This document shows, one piece after another, positions 24,399-35,339 of a stretch of DNA of 64,000 bases; the first letter of the stretch is position 1, and each line of letters starts with the position of its first letter. The notes below the pieces were generated by a model that was not told the origin of the DNA, searched no databases, and saw only the letters and a program-made list of their open reading frames with translations. Position numbers and translations under genes: made by a program. The stretch comes from Leucocoprinus leucothites (taxonomy: Eukaryota > Basidiomycota > Agaricomycetes > Agaricales > Agaricaceae), in assembly GCA_013368445.1 (NCBI GenBank), contig JAACJO010000005.1, forward strand, positions 1,178,001-1,242,000, written 5' to 3'.

Positions 24399-27300
24399 TT
24401 AATTTGTTACGCCGAGATCGTCCTTTCGAATCCGCTTTAGAACCTTATATTTATGTCCTCCACGAACTGCGCCCAGGCCACAAGTATCCCCAAACTCATT
24501 CACCCAGTGTCGACTCCCGAAATCTGAACCGCGCATGACATAGACGAAGCACCCCTTTTTAGTCGGGGGAACCCAGGACACCAAACCGTGGGGTATCACC
24601 CCGGTCTGGCCCTGCGCTCCGGGCGACGATGGTTGAAAGTATATTCTGACCATGTTGTCTGAAACCCCCTTGAATACTCCAGTCTTACCGTGCCACGGGG
24701 CGGCATCGAGGCGAAGAGGATTCTCCGTGACCTTCAACATCAGGCTCGAGTTTTTTGGAAGGATATCAGATATCCGTAGGAGCCAGTGGTCGTGCGCTAC
24801 AGTTCTGAGCAGCCATTGATTGTGATTGAGATGACACTTACGGATGACCCCTCCTATGTTTACTGGTGCTGGCTCTGCTTGCTGAGTGGCTGGAGCCCAG
24901 ACTCCGTCGGTCTCGGTGTTGATCGGCTCAGGAGTCCTCCCTCTAGCTGTCGAACCTGAGGCCTCAGGCCTCAGCACCCGCCGCTCCAGTTCGGATTTCA
25001 CGTGCTCGGTGGGCACAAGCTCGAAGTCTGACTCCTCAGTAACCTCGTATAATCTCTCGTCATTGTCCCTGTATTCAACTTAGACTCACATCGATCACAA
25101 TGAACTGAGCGTGCTTACAGGAAGAAATATAAACCTTTGAGATGACGCTGGACAAGCTGGTTTCGATTGACAAGCACACCTTCAACTTCCACGTGTGCTA
25201 TCCACTGAGTGCTAACGGTCCTGATGATGCCTTGGTATGCCCTGAACGGTTCGCTCTTGAACATAACGCGCATTTTAAGAAATTTGTCGCGTTTCTGATT
25301 CTCGCTGCGAACAATAATGTCTTCAAACATTTTATGAATTCTGCGGGCTTTCTCATTCGCATGGGAAGCGCTCTGTCCTTCTGGTTGAGGAGCCGCTTCC
25401 TGAGGCTTCACGAAGACGCGATCGTCTTCTGCAAACTCTACATCATTTATCGAGGCAAAGACCTCGGAGACCTACTCTTCATATATAAGTAACCGAACCG
25501 GGGAATGGCCACAACACGTACCTGTCGCATTCGAACAGAGATAGCGACCGTATGAGCCTCGTCGTTCACAGCGGTCACAAAGCCTTGGGCACCCGCATGC
25601 TCACCGGACCTGACGCGGACGTGATCACCTATCTGAAAGTGCCGTCGGAGCGAGGATTTTGCCACCTCAATGATTTCATTAGAGGCCGTAACGGTGACCC
25701 GTGCGTAGGTCAAGAAGACCTGCTCTACGAATCCCACCATTCCTCGATAGTCTCCTTCAGTCAGCTTTACCTGGTCGCCTCTCTTCAGGTCCTCAAGCTC
25801 TGCCGTCTCCAGCGCCAGACTCTTAGCTAAATCAGGAATCGAGGGGCAATCCATGAATTCCATGATTTCTTCGCGAGAAAGATGGACAGCACGTGGGCGG
25901 TATGAGCCATGGACCAATTCTGCCAACAGATAGCCACCAGCGTCGAATTTCATAAAACCCTTTTGATTCTCGTCTTGATTCTCGATCTCCTGGTCTTCGT
26001 CTTCATCCTCCGCGTCCTTTTCTTCTTCTCCTCGCGCTCCCTCTTGAGCTTGCTCTCCTACTGATGTACTCCCTTCTTCCACTCGTGCTCCACTTTCCTC
26101 TTCTCGCTGTCGCTCTTCTCTTTGATCTCTAAGTCGTGCTCGTCCTTCTTCTCCATCCGCATGTATCCGTCCTTCTCCTTCCTGTCCTCCTTCTTTTGAG
26201 GGGCCCTCCTCTCCACGTTCTATAGCCGTATGCTGAAACGGATATTCAACTGGGATCTTCCTCCACCTTCTGGGGACTTTGAATCTTGAATTGTAGCATT
26301 CAATCTCATCAGTGTCGGCACTCCGCTTTACTGTCAGAAAAGAGTCTCCATATATAGCGCGGCATCGGTCAGGGTTGAGCCGTGCAGCAGGAGCACGTTC
26401 TGAGCGAGCCTGCCCGCGTTTTCGTTTGCGCGTGGAATAAGGAAGTCTCGCGAGGAGCACGGCGACCACACTAAACCTCTGCGAGTCGACTTGATTGACT
26501 TCAAGGACGTAGGCAGGGTCGTCCTTATACGGAGCGGATGATAAGCGGATCCAGGTATTGCTCTTTGGAACCTCCACAGGCTTTTCACGTTCTATCAAGT
26601 ATTGCTTGGCGGTTTCAACATAAACGTAGCGGATCTTTTGCGTATTGAGCCCGCTGCATACGAATGTCGCGTCCTCAATCTTCTTGACTTGAACAAAAAC
26701 TCGGCCAGGTAGGGAAGACCGATAGAAGGCGGCATGTGGAGGTTCGTGCAAACCGCAGAAACCGGATTCAATTCGTCTCAGGATTCGGTCCACAGTTTTT
26801 TGTTCCTTTCCTACCTGGAATACCGTCAGATTGTATCCGCAGATATAAAACATAATGATATTTACTTGGACCGGAACCTCCCAGAGCGGGCAATCCCAAC
26901 GTACATTAGCCTCGGCGTCGTCCTTAGCGTCTTCCTCAGTGTCGGCCTTAGCGTCTTCCCCAGCGTCGGCTTGAACGTCTTTATACACATGCCTCCTCAT
27001 TATCCCTTCAATCACTGGGTTGTCTTCGTCTTCATTTCGGTTCAACCGGGGAGCAGGATGCACGAGGTTCTCTTGAGCCTCAGAGTTGTCGATAAAGTTG
27101 GCTGGAACAATTCATGAATGCCTTGAATACACGTATTTTATTATTTCTAAGAAGTCTACCTTGATCGGCCTCTGTCTCGTCTTCGCTCTCTTCCTCGTCA
27201 TTGACCTGTGCCTCTATATCCAAGAAGGCATGCACGGCGTCCGTTCGAACCTTCTTTCTTGCCCTTGAATGGTGCGGCTGTTTAGGAGTACTCTTCCGCG

Positions 27301-27853
27301 CTTGGGGTGCCGTCTGAACCTCCTAGAAGGCATAGTTAACTCAAGTAGATGTAGTACAATCATATCTACCTCGGTATTCCCGCTGAATCCTACCGACATT
27401 GGATTTGGCTCGTCGGGGTCGTATACCCAAGTAATTTCGTGAGATTCTTTGAGCGTGCCGTCGGCGTTGACCGCCTCACCGTCCTGTATATTCTTTTTGT
27501 CAATACGTTGGTCATCTGGTAGCGTTTTGGTGGTACAAACTAAAGGGTGGTTCTACAACGGAAGATGAGATTCAGCCGTCATTCATGTATGGTGAACATA
27601 CCGTTGACGCTGTTACGGGCGCCGCTGGTATCGGTGTGGATTCATCTGGGTCGTAAACCCACTCGATCTCGTGTGCGTCCTTGAGTGTACCGTCAGCATT
27701 GACAGCCTCACCTTCCTGCACTTCGGCTGTCAATGGCATTCAGTCCGGTGACACCTTGTACGAACCGGGTTTCGGTGCTGTAGAACTTATATTAGCTTTT
27801 GATATTATAGATATCGTCCTACATACGTTCGTTGAGTATCTATTGTCTGACAT
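24399..27853 (-). CDS. Spt5-like NGN/KOW protein, outer copy
   Basis: Large transposon-borne relative of transcription elongation factor Spt5. Exons I could splice in frame: 27,726-27,602, 27,552-27,370, 27,322-27,160, 27,101-26,866, 26,814-25,522, 25,471-25,119, 25,068-24,842 and 24,796-24,399, about 990 residues. Order: two repeats of GEAVNADGTLK...HEI.WVYDPDE (about 27,712-27,640 and 27,485-27,400); an acidic Spt5-like stretch (HAFLDIEAQVNDEEESEDE...NFIDN); a DCPLWEVPVQ start of an NGN-like domain; an Arg/Glu-rich linker; KOW motifs at about 25,779 (GDQVKLTEGDYRGMVGFVEQ), 25,629 (GDHVRVRSGEHAGAQGFV), 25,249 (PFRAYQGIIRTV) and 24,701 (APWHGKTGVFKGV). The likely ATG is 27,853 (MSDNRYSTN), but the first intron is unresolved. 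Two introns are 45 and 51 nt without stops. A role in transposon transcription is inference. Confidence 0.82.
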
Positions 27854-27931
27854 AGTTTTTGTTTTCGTTGTATCTATTTATAATATGTATTATAACGAAA
27901 GCGACTGTAAAGGGGAAAGTTGCATCAAAGT

Positions 27932-28190
27932 CGGTTACAGGTATATGATCGGTTTGTGTCGTTAGGGCCGGCCTGAGAAATTTCACGTGGTCATGCCCTT
28001 GTGGTGGGAAAAAGCACCACCGGTTACAGGACCATATGACCGGTTAGTATGGTTAGGGCCGGCCTGAGAAAGCTCACGCCTCAAAATCGGCACGTGGCTT
28101 GGCCCAATCCCCACACTCACGGTGAGTCACGCGGCTAGACTCACAGTCACATGGCTGGACCCACCCTCCGGTTCCCAGGATCCTCACGTG
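27932..28190. promoter_or_regulatory. Repeat-rich promoter with three CACGTG sites, outer copy
   Basis: Lies just upstream of the Spt5-like gene and may be bidirectional. Two imperfect direct repeats start CGGTTACAGG at 27,932 and 28,021 and share a GTTAGGGCCGGCCTGAGAAA block. CACGTG palindromes (E-box, bHLH-type site) are at 27,984, 28,091 and 28,185. A second small repeat GTCACRYGGCTRGACYCA lies at about 28,127-28,163. Regulatory function is inferred from position and repetition. Confidence 0.55.
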
Positions 28191-28420
28191 CGGAAAAAAC
28201 CTGCCCTAAATCTTCGAAGCGCTCATATACTGATGCGCATCAATATCACCTCTTTCCTTTCTGTTATCTCCGTCGTAGTATGGTAGTATTGTACTTAGAT
28301 ACCCTCACGTTTGAGTTCATGTGTCACTTGGTGATATACTGCGATTCACCAATTATTCTGGGGCTTCGTTAGCCCTATAATGAACAGTGGGAGAAATGAG
28401 GAATAGAACATGCGACCCTC

Positions 28421-29102
28421 ATGTTGATTGACAGTGAAATATCGTCCGGAAACCAAGCCATAGAATGTCTTGGTAAGATTCGCCTCCCATTCTACAGTGC
28501 GGCGAGTGAAATTTCTAATAATCAAGCACTTGTTAGTGTCGGATATGCTACACTCCTCAAATGCGTCTCGCAGTGCACAGACGACATTACATGGGAACGG
28601 CGCATTCCCAATTACCAAACGCTTCTCATCGTATGCGCCTGCCTTCCCACCCTCAAAAACAATGATCAACACGTCCATGGTGTTTATCGCACAAATCGCA
28701 GGGTGAGACTTGTTTTATCAACGTCATTTATTCAATTAACATGTTCTCCAGATTCAACGTCGTTCTGAGGACGGACGGCACCGCCTTTGCACCGTAACGC
28801 ACAATTCATCTGTGCCGGGCCTGTCGCGTCAAGAATGCGTATCAGGATATACCACTTCCTCAAGAACTCGCCGGCTCAAATCTGGTGCGCCCGCCAGCGC
28901 AACTACAAAACCCACCCTCCTGTTGGCCCACCCACATCTAATAACGGACATTACACTGAGGTCTCTGGGTTTACATTTACTGAGGACCTGGTGGCATCGC
29001 AAGGATCTGAACGGTCATCGTCTGGCCGATTTTAAGCAGTGTTTGTTGCGTGACGGACAATGTCACATTAATCTAGTCTTTCTACGTTCGAGGGTGCGTT
29101 AA
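28421..29102 (+). CDS. Doubtful element gene, outer copy
   Basis: One possible gene: ATG 28,421 to AGG 28,702, a 49-nt intron 28,703-28,751 (GTGAGA..CCAG), then 28,752 to the stop at 29,102, about 210 residues with no recognised domain. The first part has several Cys residues. The opposite strand (28,678-28,346) also reads open with a protein-like MDVLIIVFEGGKAGAYDEKR start and a VIGNAPFPCNVVCALRDAFE stretch, so the true strand is uncertain. It would be divergent from the Spt5-like gene if plus-stranded. I do not recognise either reading. Confidence 0.3.
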
Positions 29103-30058
29103 TAGTTTCAATTATAAGTGATATGAGCTGATGCCGCAAAATATCAGACAGTCGATACAAATTCCAAAATGATTCGGGCGTTCATATTATCAACGAACAC
29201 GCTCTTATCACCTTATTCAACTATGTTACAAGAATAACCCTCCCTGAGGAGCTGTAATTAGCCCAAGTTTGATGGCGGCAAACCCGGCCCTGTATTTTGA
29301 CGCTCTGATACGGATAGTAAGACTCGTCGTTCATAGCATTCTTAGTGAAATGTCTGACGAGGCTAAACACCCTTCAGTACCTAATGTGTCTGATATGTAC
29401 AAGAGCTCTCCTGGGCGTCCGGTTACCGTCCCGCAGTGCGGATTAATTGAATTCTAGCGGTGCTACAAGTGACGCCGAAATGGACAGCGGCTCCCGTACG
29501 TATTTTGTCCTATCTACATTTGATCAGTAGCTGATATTTTTTGAACTAGTTGTACAGTGAACACAAAGGTTTATCAGTGTTCACCCTACACCCTACATCT
29601 TTCTTGGGGACTTTGCAATGCACCTAGAGACGGCACCAGTGAGGCGGCCTAGTACGAATAGTGTGATTCACCTTATATGTCAACGCTGAGCTTTCAAATA
29701 TATGGAAAACCCGCCTCCCTGAACTCAGGTCGCTTTTTTTTGTTGCGCCTTTCCTTTATCTGTGATCCCCGTGCCCAGAACAACTAATTGCAGCCTCTCC
29801 GTAACCTCAAATCCGATCTCCGTGAGTTCACATGGTTTAAGTTCGAATGGTTCGAACCTAATAGAGATACTCCGTGCCCTCTAGGTCTTACATCCACGCA
29901 TATGGTCATAGTTACACCCATTCCCGTGTCCTATTTCTCTCCTGAACTTTAAAATTTTAAACGCCCTCTGCTTTTAAAGGTGATAACCCTCTCTGCCGTT
30001 TTTCACCCCCCCACCCCCCACCCCCCACTCTCATTGCGTTTCCTTAACCCAAACTGTT
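29103..30058. other. Non-coding stretch upstream of the J-domain gene, outer copy
   Basis: AT-rich with short open frames only (for example 29,269-29,457, 62 residues, not recognised). It ends in a C-rich tract with repeated CCCCCCA units at about 30,005-30,028, directly before the start codon at 30,059, which is likely part of the promoter. Confidence 0.4.
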
Positions 30059-33000
30059 ATGTCCCACTTCTTCGTCGATTTGAAAGCTTGCAAAAATCCT
30101 GACTGCGCATGGAAAGGCTCATGCATGCTGTTCAAAGCAGCGTCCATGCAGCCTGACCTCAATTGCGCACTTATGTCCTTGTGCGAATGCGGCTGTCAAG
30201 CCACTCGTCACTATTTGCCTACAACCACTACTCAAGTATGTACCTCGCCTTTGGTTGAGCTGTACGTACTGAACCCCTCTGCTAGCCTCCTGACCCTGCC
30301 CCTCTCGCTCAGGTATGCTATCGCATTTGTTGCTTTTCCCCCTTATTAATCGCTATGTTATTAATCTTTTTAGGGTACGGGTAATGTTTCCCCAAACGCG
30401 ACCCCGTACGGTATCTCGTCTGAAGGCCAGCACTTCGTTCCTGGGAGTCTCGGTGCGGAGTTCCTTCGCTCTATGGGTGAAGGGAGAGGAAGTGCTTCAG
30501 CCTTTCTCCGAACCGACAACATCCGGAAAAAACGCCAGCAACAAGACGGCCTCGCCGACAGCCTCCAATTCGATCCTGGATCAGAGGTAAGACATACCAT
30601 CTTGCATTAAGTCAATATCTGACTCGGAGCAAGATCCACAAGACGGCAGCAGAGAACGCATCGACCACTCGGCTTCCCAAAAACAAAAGACGCAGGAAGG
30701 CTGAGGATACTTCTCGCCCAGCTGCCCCGATAACGACCGCCCCTGCTAAAGCAAAGGAGCCTCTAAGAGTATTCAAGTTCGTTTTGATACCTGAAACCTC
30801 GCTACTGGATAACTTCACTCGTACCGAGCCCACTGCCGATGAGTATGTCGGAGTCACTCTTAATACCTGCCTTACTTACCGTTTTATAGGATCCGAACTA
30901 GCTTGTACACTGCAGGCCTCGTGGTCGACGTGACAATTGACGCCACAGCCACTCACTCGGAAATCAAAGAATCCGTTATCGCTGCTTTCCTTGCCGCGCC
31001 TATCCGTCAAGAAATTCCCATTACCCTGGAGGATTTCTCGATCGTCTCTGCTTCTCCCCAGGGTAAAGGCCAGCGCAGGATACTCAAGCGCATTTTGAAC
31101 TCTAGTGAAGCTGTACTGTCACTGGAATCGATCAAATTGTGAGTTAAATTCGTTTATTCCTTCGCGTTGTCTACTAAATAGGACGTCATGTCTAGTCACA
31201 GTATTACTCACCGCCAGGGCAAGAAAGATATGGGCAAGGTTGTATACGTTGGTCTGTTACGCGGAAAAGCGGATATTGTGATCTCTCAGGAGAATGGAGA
31301 TGGTGGCAACGAAGAGAGTGCTTCAGCTGAAGACAGCGCTAGTGTTGACGAGGATGCACAATCTGACGTCTTGATGGCTGATGAAACGGCTGGTGCGTTC
31401 GTAATAGCTACCATGCTATTGGTTTTAATCGCCGGCATACCTAGACAATAACAAGACTTATGAAGATTTCTTAAACCATTCGCCCTTTGAAGACACCAGC
31501 GCCGACAACTTCAACTCTGGTAACATGAACCTTGAAGATCTTCCCGTTGGTGAAGAATATATTGGGCCAGCATTCGCTCGTACGTAGTAATGTGTCCTAT
31601 TATTTTATCAGACTCAGCGCCCTTGATAGATCCCGATGGATTAGTTGATTATTTACGCTACGATAAACATATACTACCACTGCATTGCTTGACGCGTAAC
31701 ATTTCATGTGAACTTGGGCAAGAAACCTGGGTATGTAGTCGCGCTTTTCCTTATGATGCTGGATTCTCAACTTTTAATCCAGTGGCCCCTGCAAGATTCC
31801 CGCTGTTGGACCGACCTTCACCAGGCTGCCGGTGCAATTCAGACGAAGTTGGAGGCTGTCGAAAAAGAGTCGACTCACAGGTATCTTATCAAGGAGCTCT
31901 ATACAGCACTGAACAGAGCACAGGCATCATTCGACTTTCTCTTCAAGCTCTCGAACATGCGGGTTATAGGGATTGTATCGGATGACGACAAGTATTACAC
32001 TGCGAGTTTCCGAGATACTTTCCGTGTCGGGCCTCACGGTGTCATGCCGTTCATTTCAACTCTTTATCGGGCGCACTGCCATCTCAACTCCTTGCAGGTA
32101 ACCAGCTGGATCAAGAATGAGGTGGAGAACTGTCTTCGCCGCATTGATGCATACGCTTACTGTCTCCTGACTCTGGTTAACGACTTCCGCGAGTTGGAGG
32201 ACAGAGTGAAGTGGGATGTACCTGGTGTTTGTCATCTTCGGCGTTCTACCAACACCCACCCCGACCTTTTTCCAGTAAGTTCTATGCCCCGAATTCCTCA
32301 TTCAATCTTCGGCTTACAAGATCATCAGGTTTCAACAATATCATATTTGGTTCTTCGAGTGCCGCTGAATCACCGCTTGCCTGAGTCCATCATTCAGGAC
32401 CTCCACCATGACTTCGGAAGTGCAACCGAGCACTCGAAGATTGATCCCACCAAGTTATGCTATGGCGAGCTCGGGATTCACGGATTCCTGGACCTTGTAG
32501 CTGATTATCTCGATGCATGCCCCAGCGAAGCTACCTACTACGACGAGGTCAAGGGCATTGTTTCGCGTTTCTGCATGGATCTTTCATACGCAATAGAACG
32601 TCACGCTATTGTAAGCTGTCCCAGCTAAACTATGAACATGATCTAACCTACATGCTTCTAGATAGATGCTCAGACAAAAGGGAAGGGCCGCCGCAAGTAT
32701 GAAACGAGAAGCTCTACAGTCAAGGATAGGGACAGGTGTCGTGCATTTTTCAACCGAGGTAACAGTACATTACTTACAAATTGAACTCAGCTCTCCTGAC
32801 ATTGAGGAATTAGAGCCAGGTCAGTGCCACCTATTGCTATCGTTTGCCGCCTGCTGACTCATGTCACAGATGAAGCTACTCGCAACGTATTCGAACGTAA
32901 GTAATATTCAATCTCAGTAGTTGAACTGTCATTAATTCTCTTGAAAGACAAAGACAAGCAACGGAGGTCGAACGCCAATGCCAATAGCAGTAATTGCAGG

Positions 33001-33538
33001 GCTGATCCTTCCTCCAGCACGACGAACGCTTCCACACATTTTACGAATAGCTCCTCATCCACTGGCACGAGTGCAGGCTCCAATACTTCCACAGGCTCGA
33101 GTGACGGTGGTTCGGCTGGTGCCTCAACTAGTTCCCCAACTGGTGCCTCTACTGGACCGGGCTCAGCTCCATCTGCGACCTCAACCCCACGTGTAAAGGT
33201 AAAAAATCTCTCTACATGTAACACACTCGATGAACTAGCACAACGAGTCGTTACTTACATCAAGCACCCTGATCCCGAAAAGCGGCTTCCTTCCTGGAAC
33301 TTAATGCAGGGTGTTACGAGGGAATTGAAATGGCGCAAGCTATTCTTAGTAAGCTTCCAATCCTCTACTTCTCTTGATCTTTTATCTGATGATACCTCAG
33401 ACATATCACCCCGACAAAAACAGTATCGGGCTCCCAAATTCAGATGGCAGTACTCCTAGTGTATACACGGAAGCTTGGTTGGTGACGTGCGTTTATGTCA
33501 CTGGTCACTTAAACCGAATACGGAAATCCGAGGTGTAG
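30059..33538 (+). CDS. Cys-rich N-terminus / J-domain-like C-terminus protein, outer copy
   Basis: Fourteen exons (30,059-30,235; 30,374-30,586; 30,634-30,842; 30,890-31,138; 31,202-31,392; 31,445-31,579; 31,612-31,730; 31,783-32,274; 32,329-32,610; 32,662-32,735; 32,791-32,819; 32,870-32,896; 32,948-33,348; 33,401-33,538) sum to 2,736 nt, 911 residues, with consistent phases. The N-terminus is a likely zinc-binding patch (C11, C16, C22, C36, C42, C44, C46, H51). A basic KNKRRRK patch and an acidic Ser-rich region follow, then a long helical-looking middle, then a Ser/Thr/Gly-rich linker. The end has KWRKLFLTYHPDKN, where HPD (869-871) after a basic helix resembles helix II and the HPD loop of DnaJ J-domains. 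Function unknown; a co-chaperone-like role is inference. Confidence 0.78.
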
Positions 33539-34070
33539 TTTATTCTCGGTCGAGGGATAGTGTAATGATTGGATTACAAACACGCGTCGAATCTCACCAC
33601 TATGCTATATTGACTAAATATTTTCATCTGCGACTTATATCTCTTGTTACCTTGATGTTTCATGCTTTAGTGTCTATGTGACAAGCTGTGTATTCTAGTG
33701 TCAACTAATAGTGTACAGTCCGTTTCCCTCTAATACTTTTTTCACCATTATTGCTGTCTATTCTCCTCATAGTACTTTTCTCGCTATTATTACTGTCTAT
33801 TCCCCTCTAATACTTCCCCCTCTCTGAGCTATATTACAATTTATTTTACGGTATTCAGTCATATATGCCCTATGCTGTTTTTCATTTCTGAGGTGTACAG
33901 AAAAAGTTGAAAGGGAGGCTTAGCATACATAGGGGCCGTGCCTATGCCTCTGCATTCTGAGTGCCATTTTTGGCATTGTTCTAGAGGATACGAGTGCGTC
34001 TCCCCTGTTTCCAATTTAGTAAGTAGCATTTCAATAATGAGATGAAAAATCTGGTCACTTACTCCCCACC
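33539..34070. other. Intergenic, J-domain gene to transposase gene, outer copy
   Basis: About 530 bp. It contains an irregular tandem pattern around 33,715-33,830 (TCTAATACTTTT / CATTATTGCTGTCTATTC-type units, about 50 bp, three times with drift). It should hold the terminator of one gene and the promoter of the next. Confidence 0.45.
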
Positions 34071-35110
34071 ATGCCCACTGAGCCTTATGATGGCGATCGA
34101 GTCTCCAACTTTCTGCGGCTGTCTGATAAAATCGTTCAAGAGGCCCAACACCTCATTGTAACAATACCTAATGTTGAGATATTCGCTGTCGAGAGGTCAC
34201 TTAGGCTTCTCAATACCGTGAATCAAGTCTTACAGCAAATTTCGGACCAATGGATTTCTCCAGTGGAGGTGGAGTTTCTTTCGGGTGTCGTTCAAGGCCT
34301 AATACACCCGCTCCAGCATTTTTTGGAAGTCACGGACCCAAATGAACGACCTCAAGCGCAGACGGCTCCTCCTGGCCCAGGTCGTGGTCGACCAAGGGTT
34401 ATAATCGATATTCAACGCGCTATTCATCTTCATGACCTCGGAAACTCATGGGAGTCAGTTGCAGAGGCCATAGGTGTTGCGAGAAAAACACTGTACCTTC
34501 ACCTAGCCCGAGCTGGCATTTCCTCCGCTCGCCCCACACATACAGAGATCACAGATGAAGGATTAGATGAAGTCGTAGCCGGAATCTCTCTTCTACACCC
34601 ACAGAATGGTGCAGGAATTATTCACGGTGCCTTGAAGTCCCTAGAAATTCTTGTACCAATCAAACGTGTAAAAGAGAGTCTTAGGCGTGTAGATCCTATT
34701 GGTATCATGCTTCGGTGAGTCATTTTTGCTCAACGTTCCGACACCCAGTTGAATAAACATATTTAGATGGCATGGAGCAATCAAACGCCGTGTGTATCGT
34801 GTTCGAGGTAGCAATGCCCTATGGCATATGGATGGAAATGAGAAGCTGAAGCCTTGGGGGTTTTATATACATGGCTGCGTGGATGGACACTCTCGTCTGC
34901 TCATCTACCTGCAGTGCCGTGACAATAAACGCGCTCTAACAGTAGAGAAGATCTTCATGCGTGGAGTCTCACAATACGGCTGGCCTAGTAGAGTTCGTGG
35001 AGATTATGGTACCGAAAATAATGCCATCGAAGTTAGAATGGTCTTGAAGTGGGGAGAGCACCACAAAGCCTACATTCGAGGACGGTATGTGTCTACCTAA
35101 TCAATACTGT

Positions 35111-35116
35111 ATGTTG
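35111..35116. repeat. Inner target-site duplication, left copy (ATGTTG)
   Basis: ATGTTG precedes the inner element and is repeated at 49,526-49,531. The empty site is visible at 48,508-48,513 within the inner copy, where ATGTTG occurs only once between the same neighbours. Confidence 0.95.
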
Positions 35117-35146
35117 TATGGGCGAAATACTGTGTAAAAAATAAAA
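35117..35146 (+). repeat. Terminal inverted repeat, inner copy, left
   Basis: Same 30 bp as the outer left terminus (TATGGGCGAAATACTGTG...). It pairs with 49,496-49,525. Confidence 0.95.
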
Positions 35147-35188
35147 TGCAACACGTTTGCCCTTTTTCAGCAAGTTGCACATCAAAAA

Positions 35189-35339
35189 TTTGACATCTAC
35201 ATAAAATTGCACACCTTTCTGTCACAAGTTTGACAAGTTCCAAATTTGACACCTTCTGTATTTTGACATCTCGTGAATAAAAATTTCGCATCTTGCTTCT
35301 CTGACCACTCGAATTCTCACAAGTTGACGAATTTTCGCA
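35189..35339 (+). repeat. Left subterminal motif array, inner copy
   Basis: Same array as at 21,792-21,942: four TTTGACA and two TTTCGCA, all plus strand. Confidence 0.8.
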
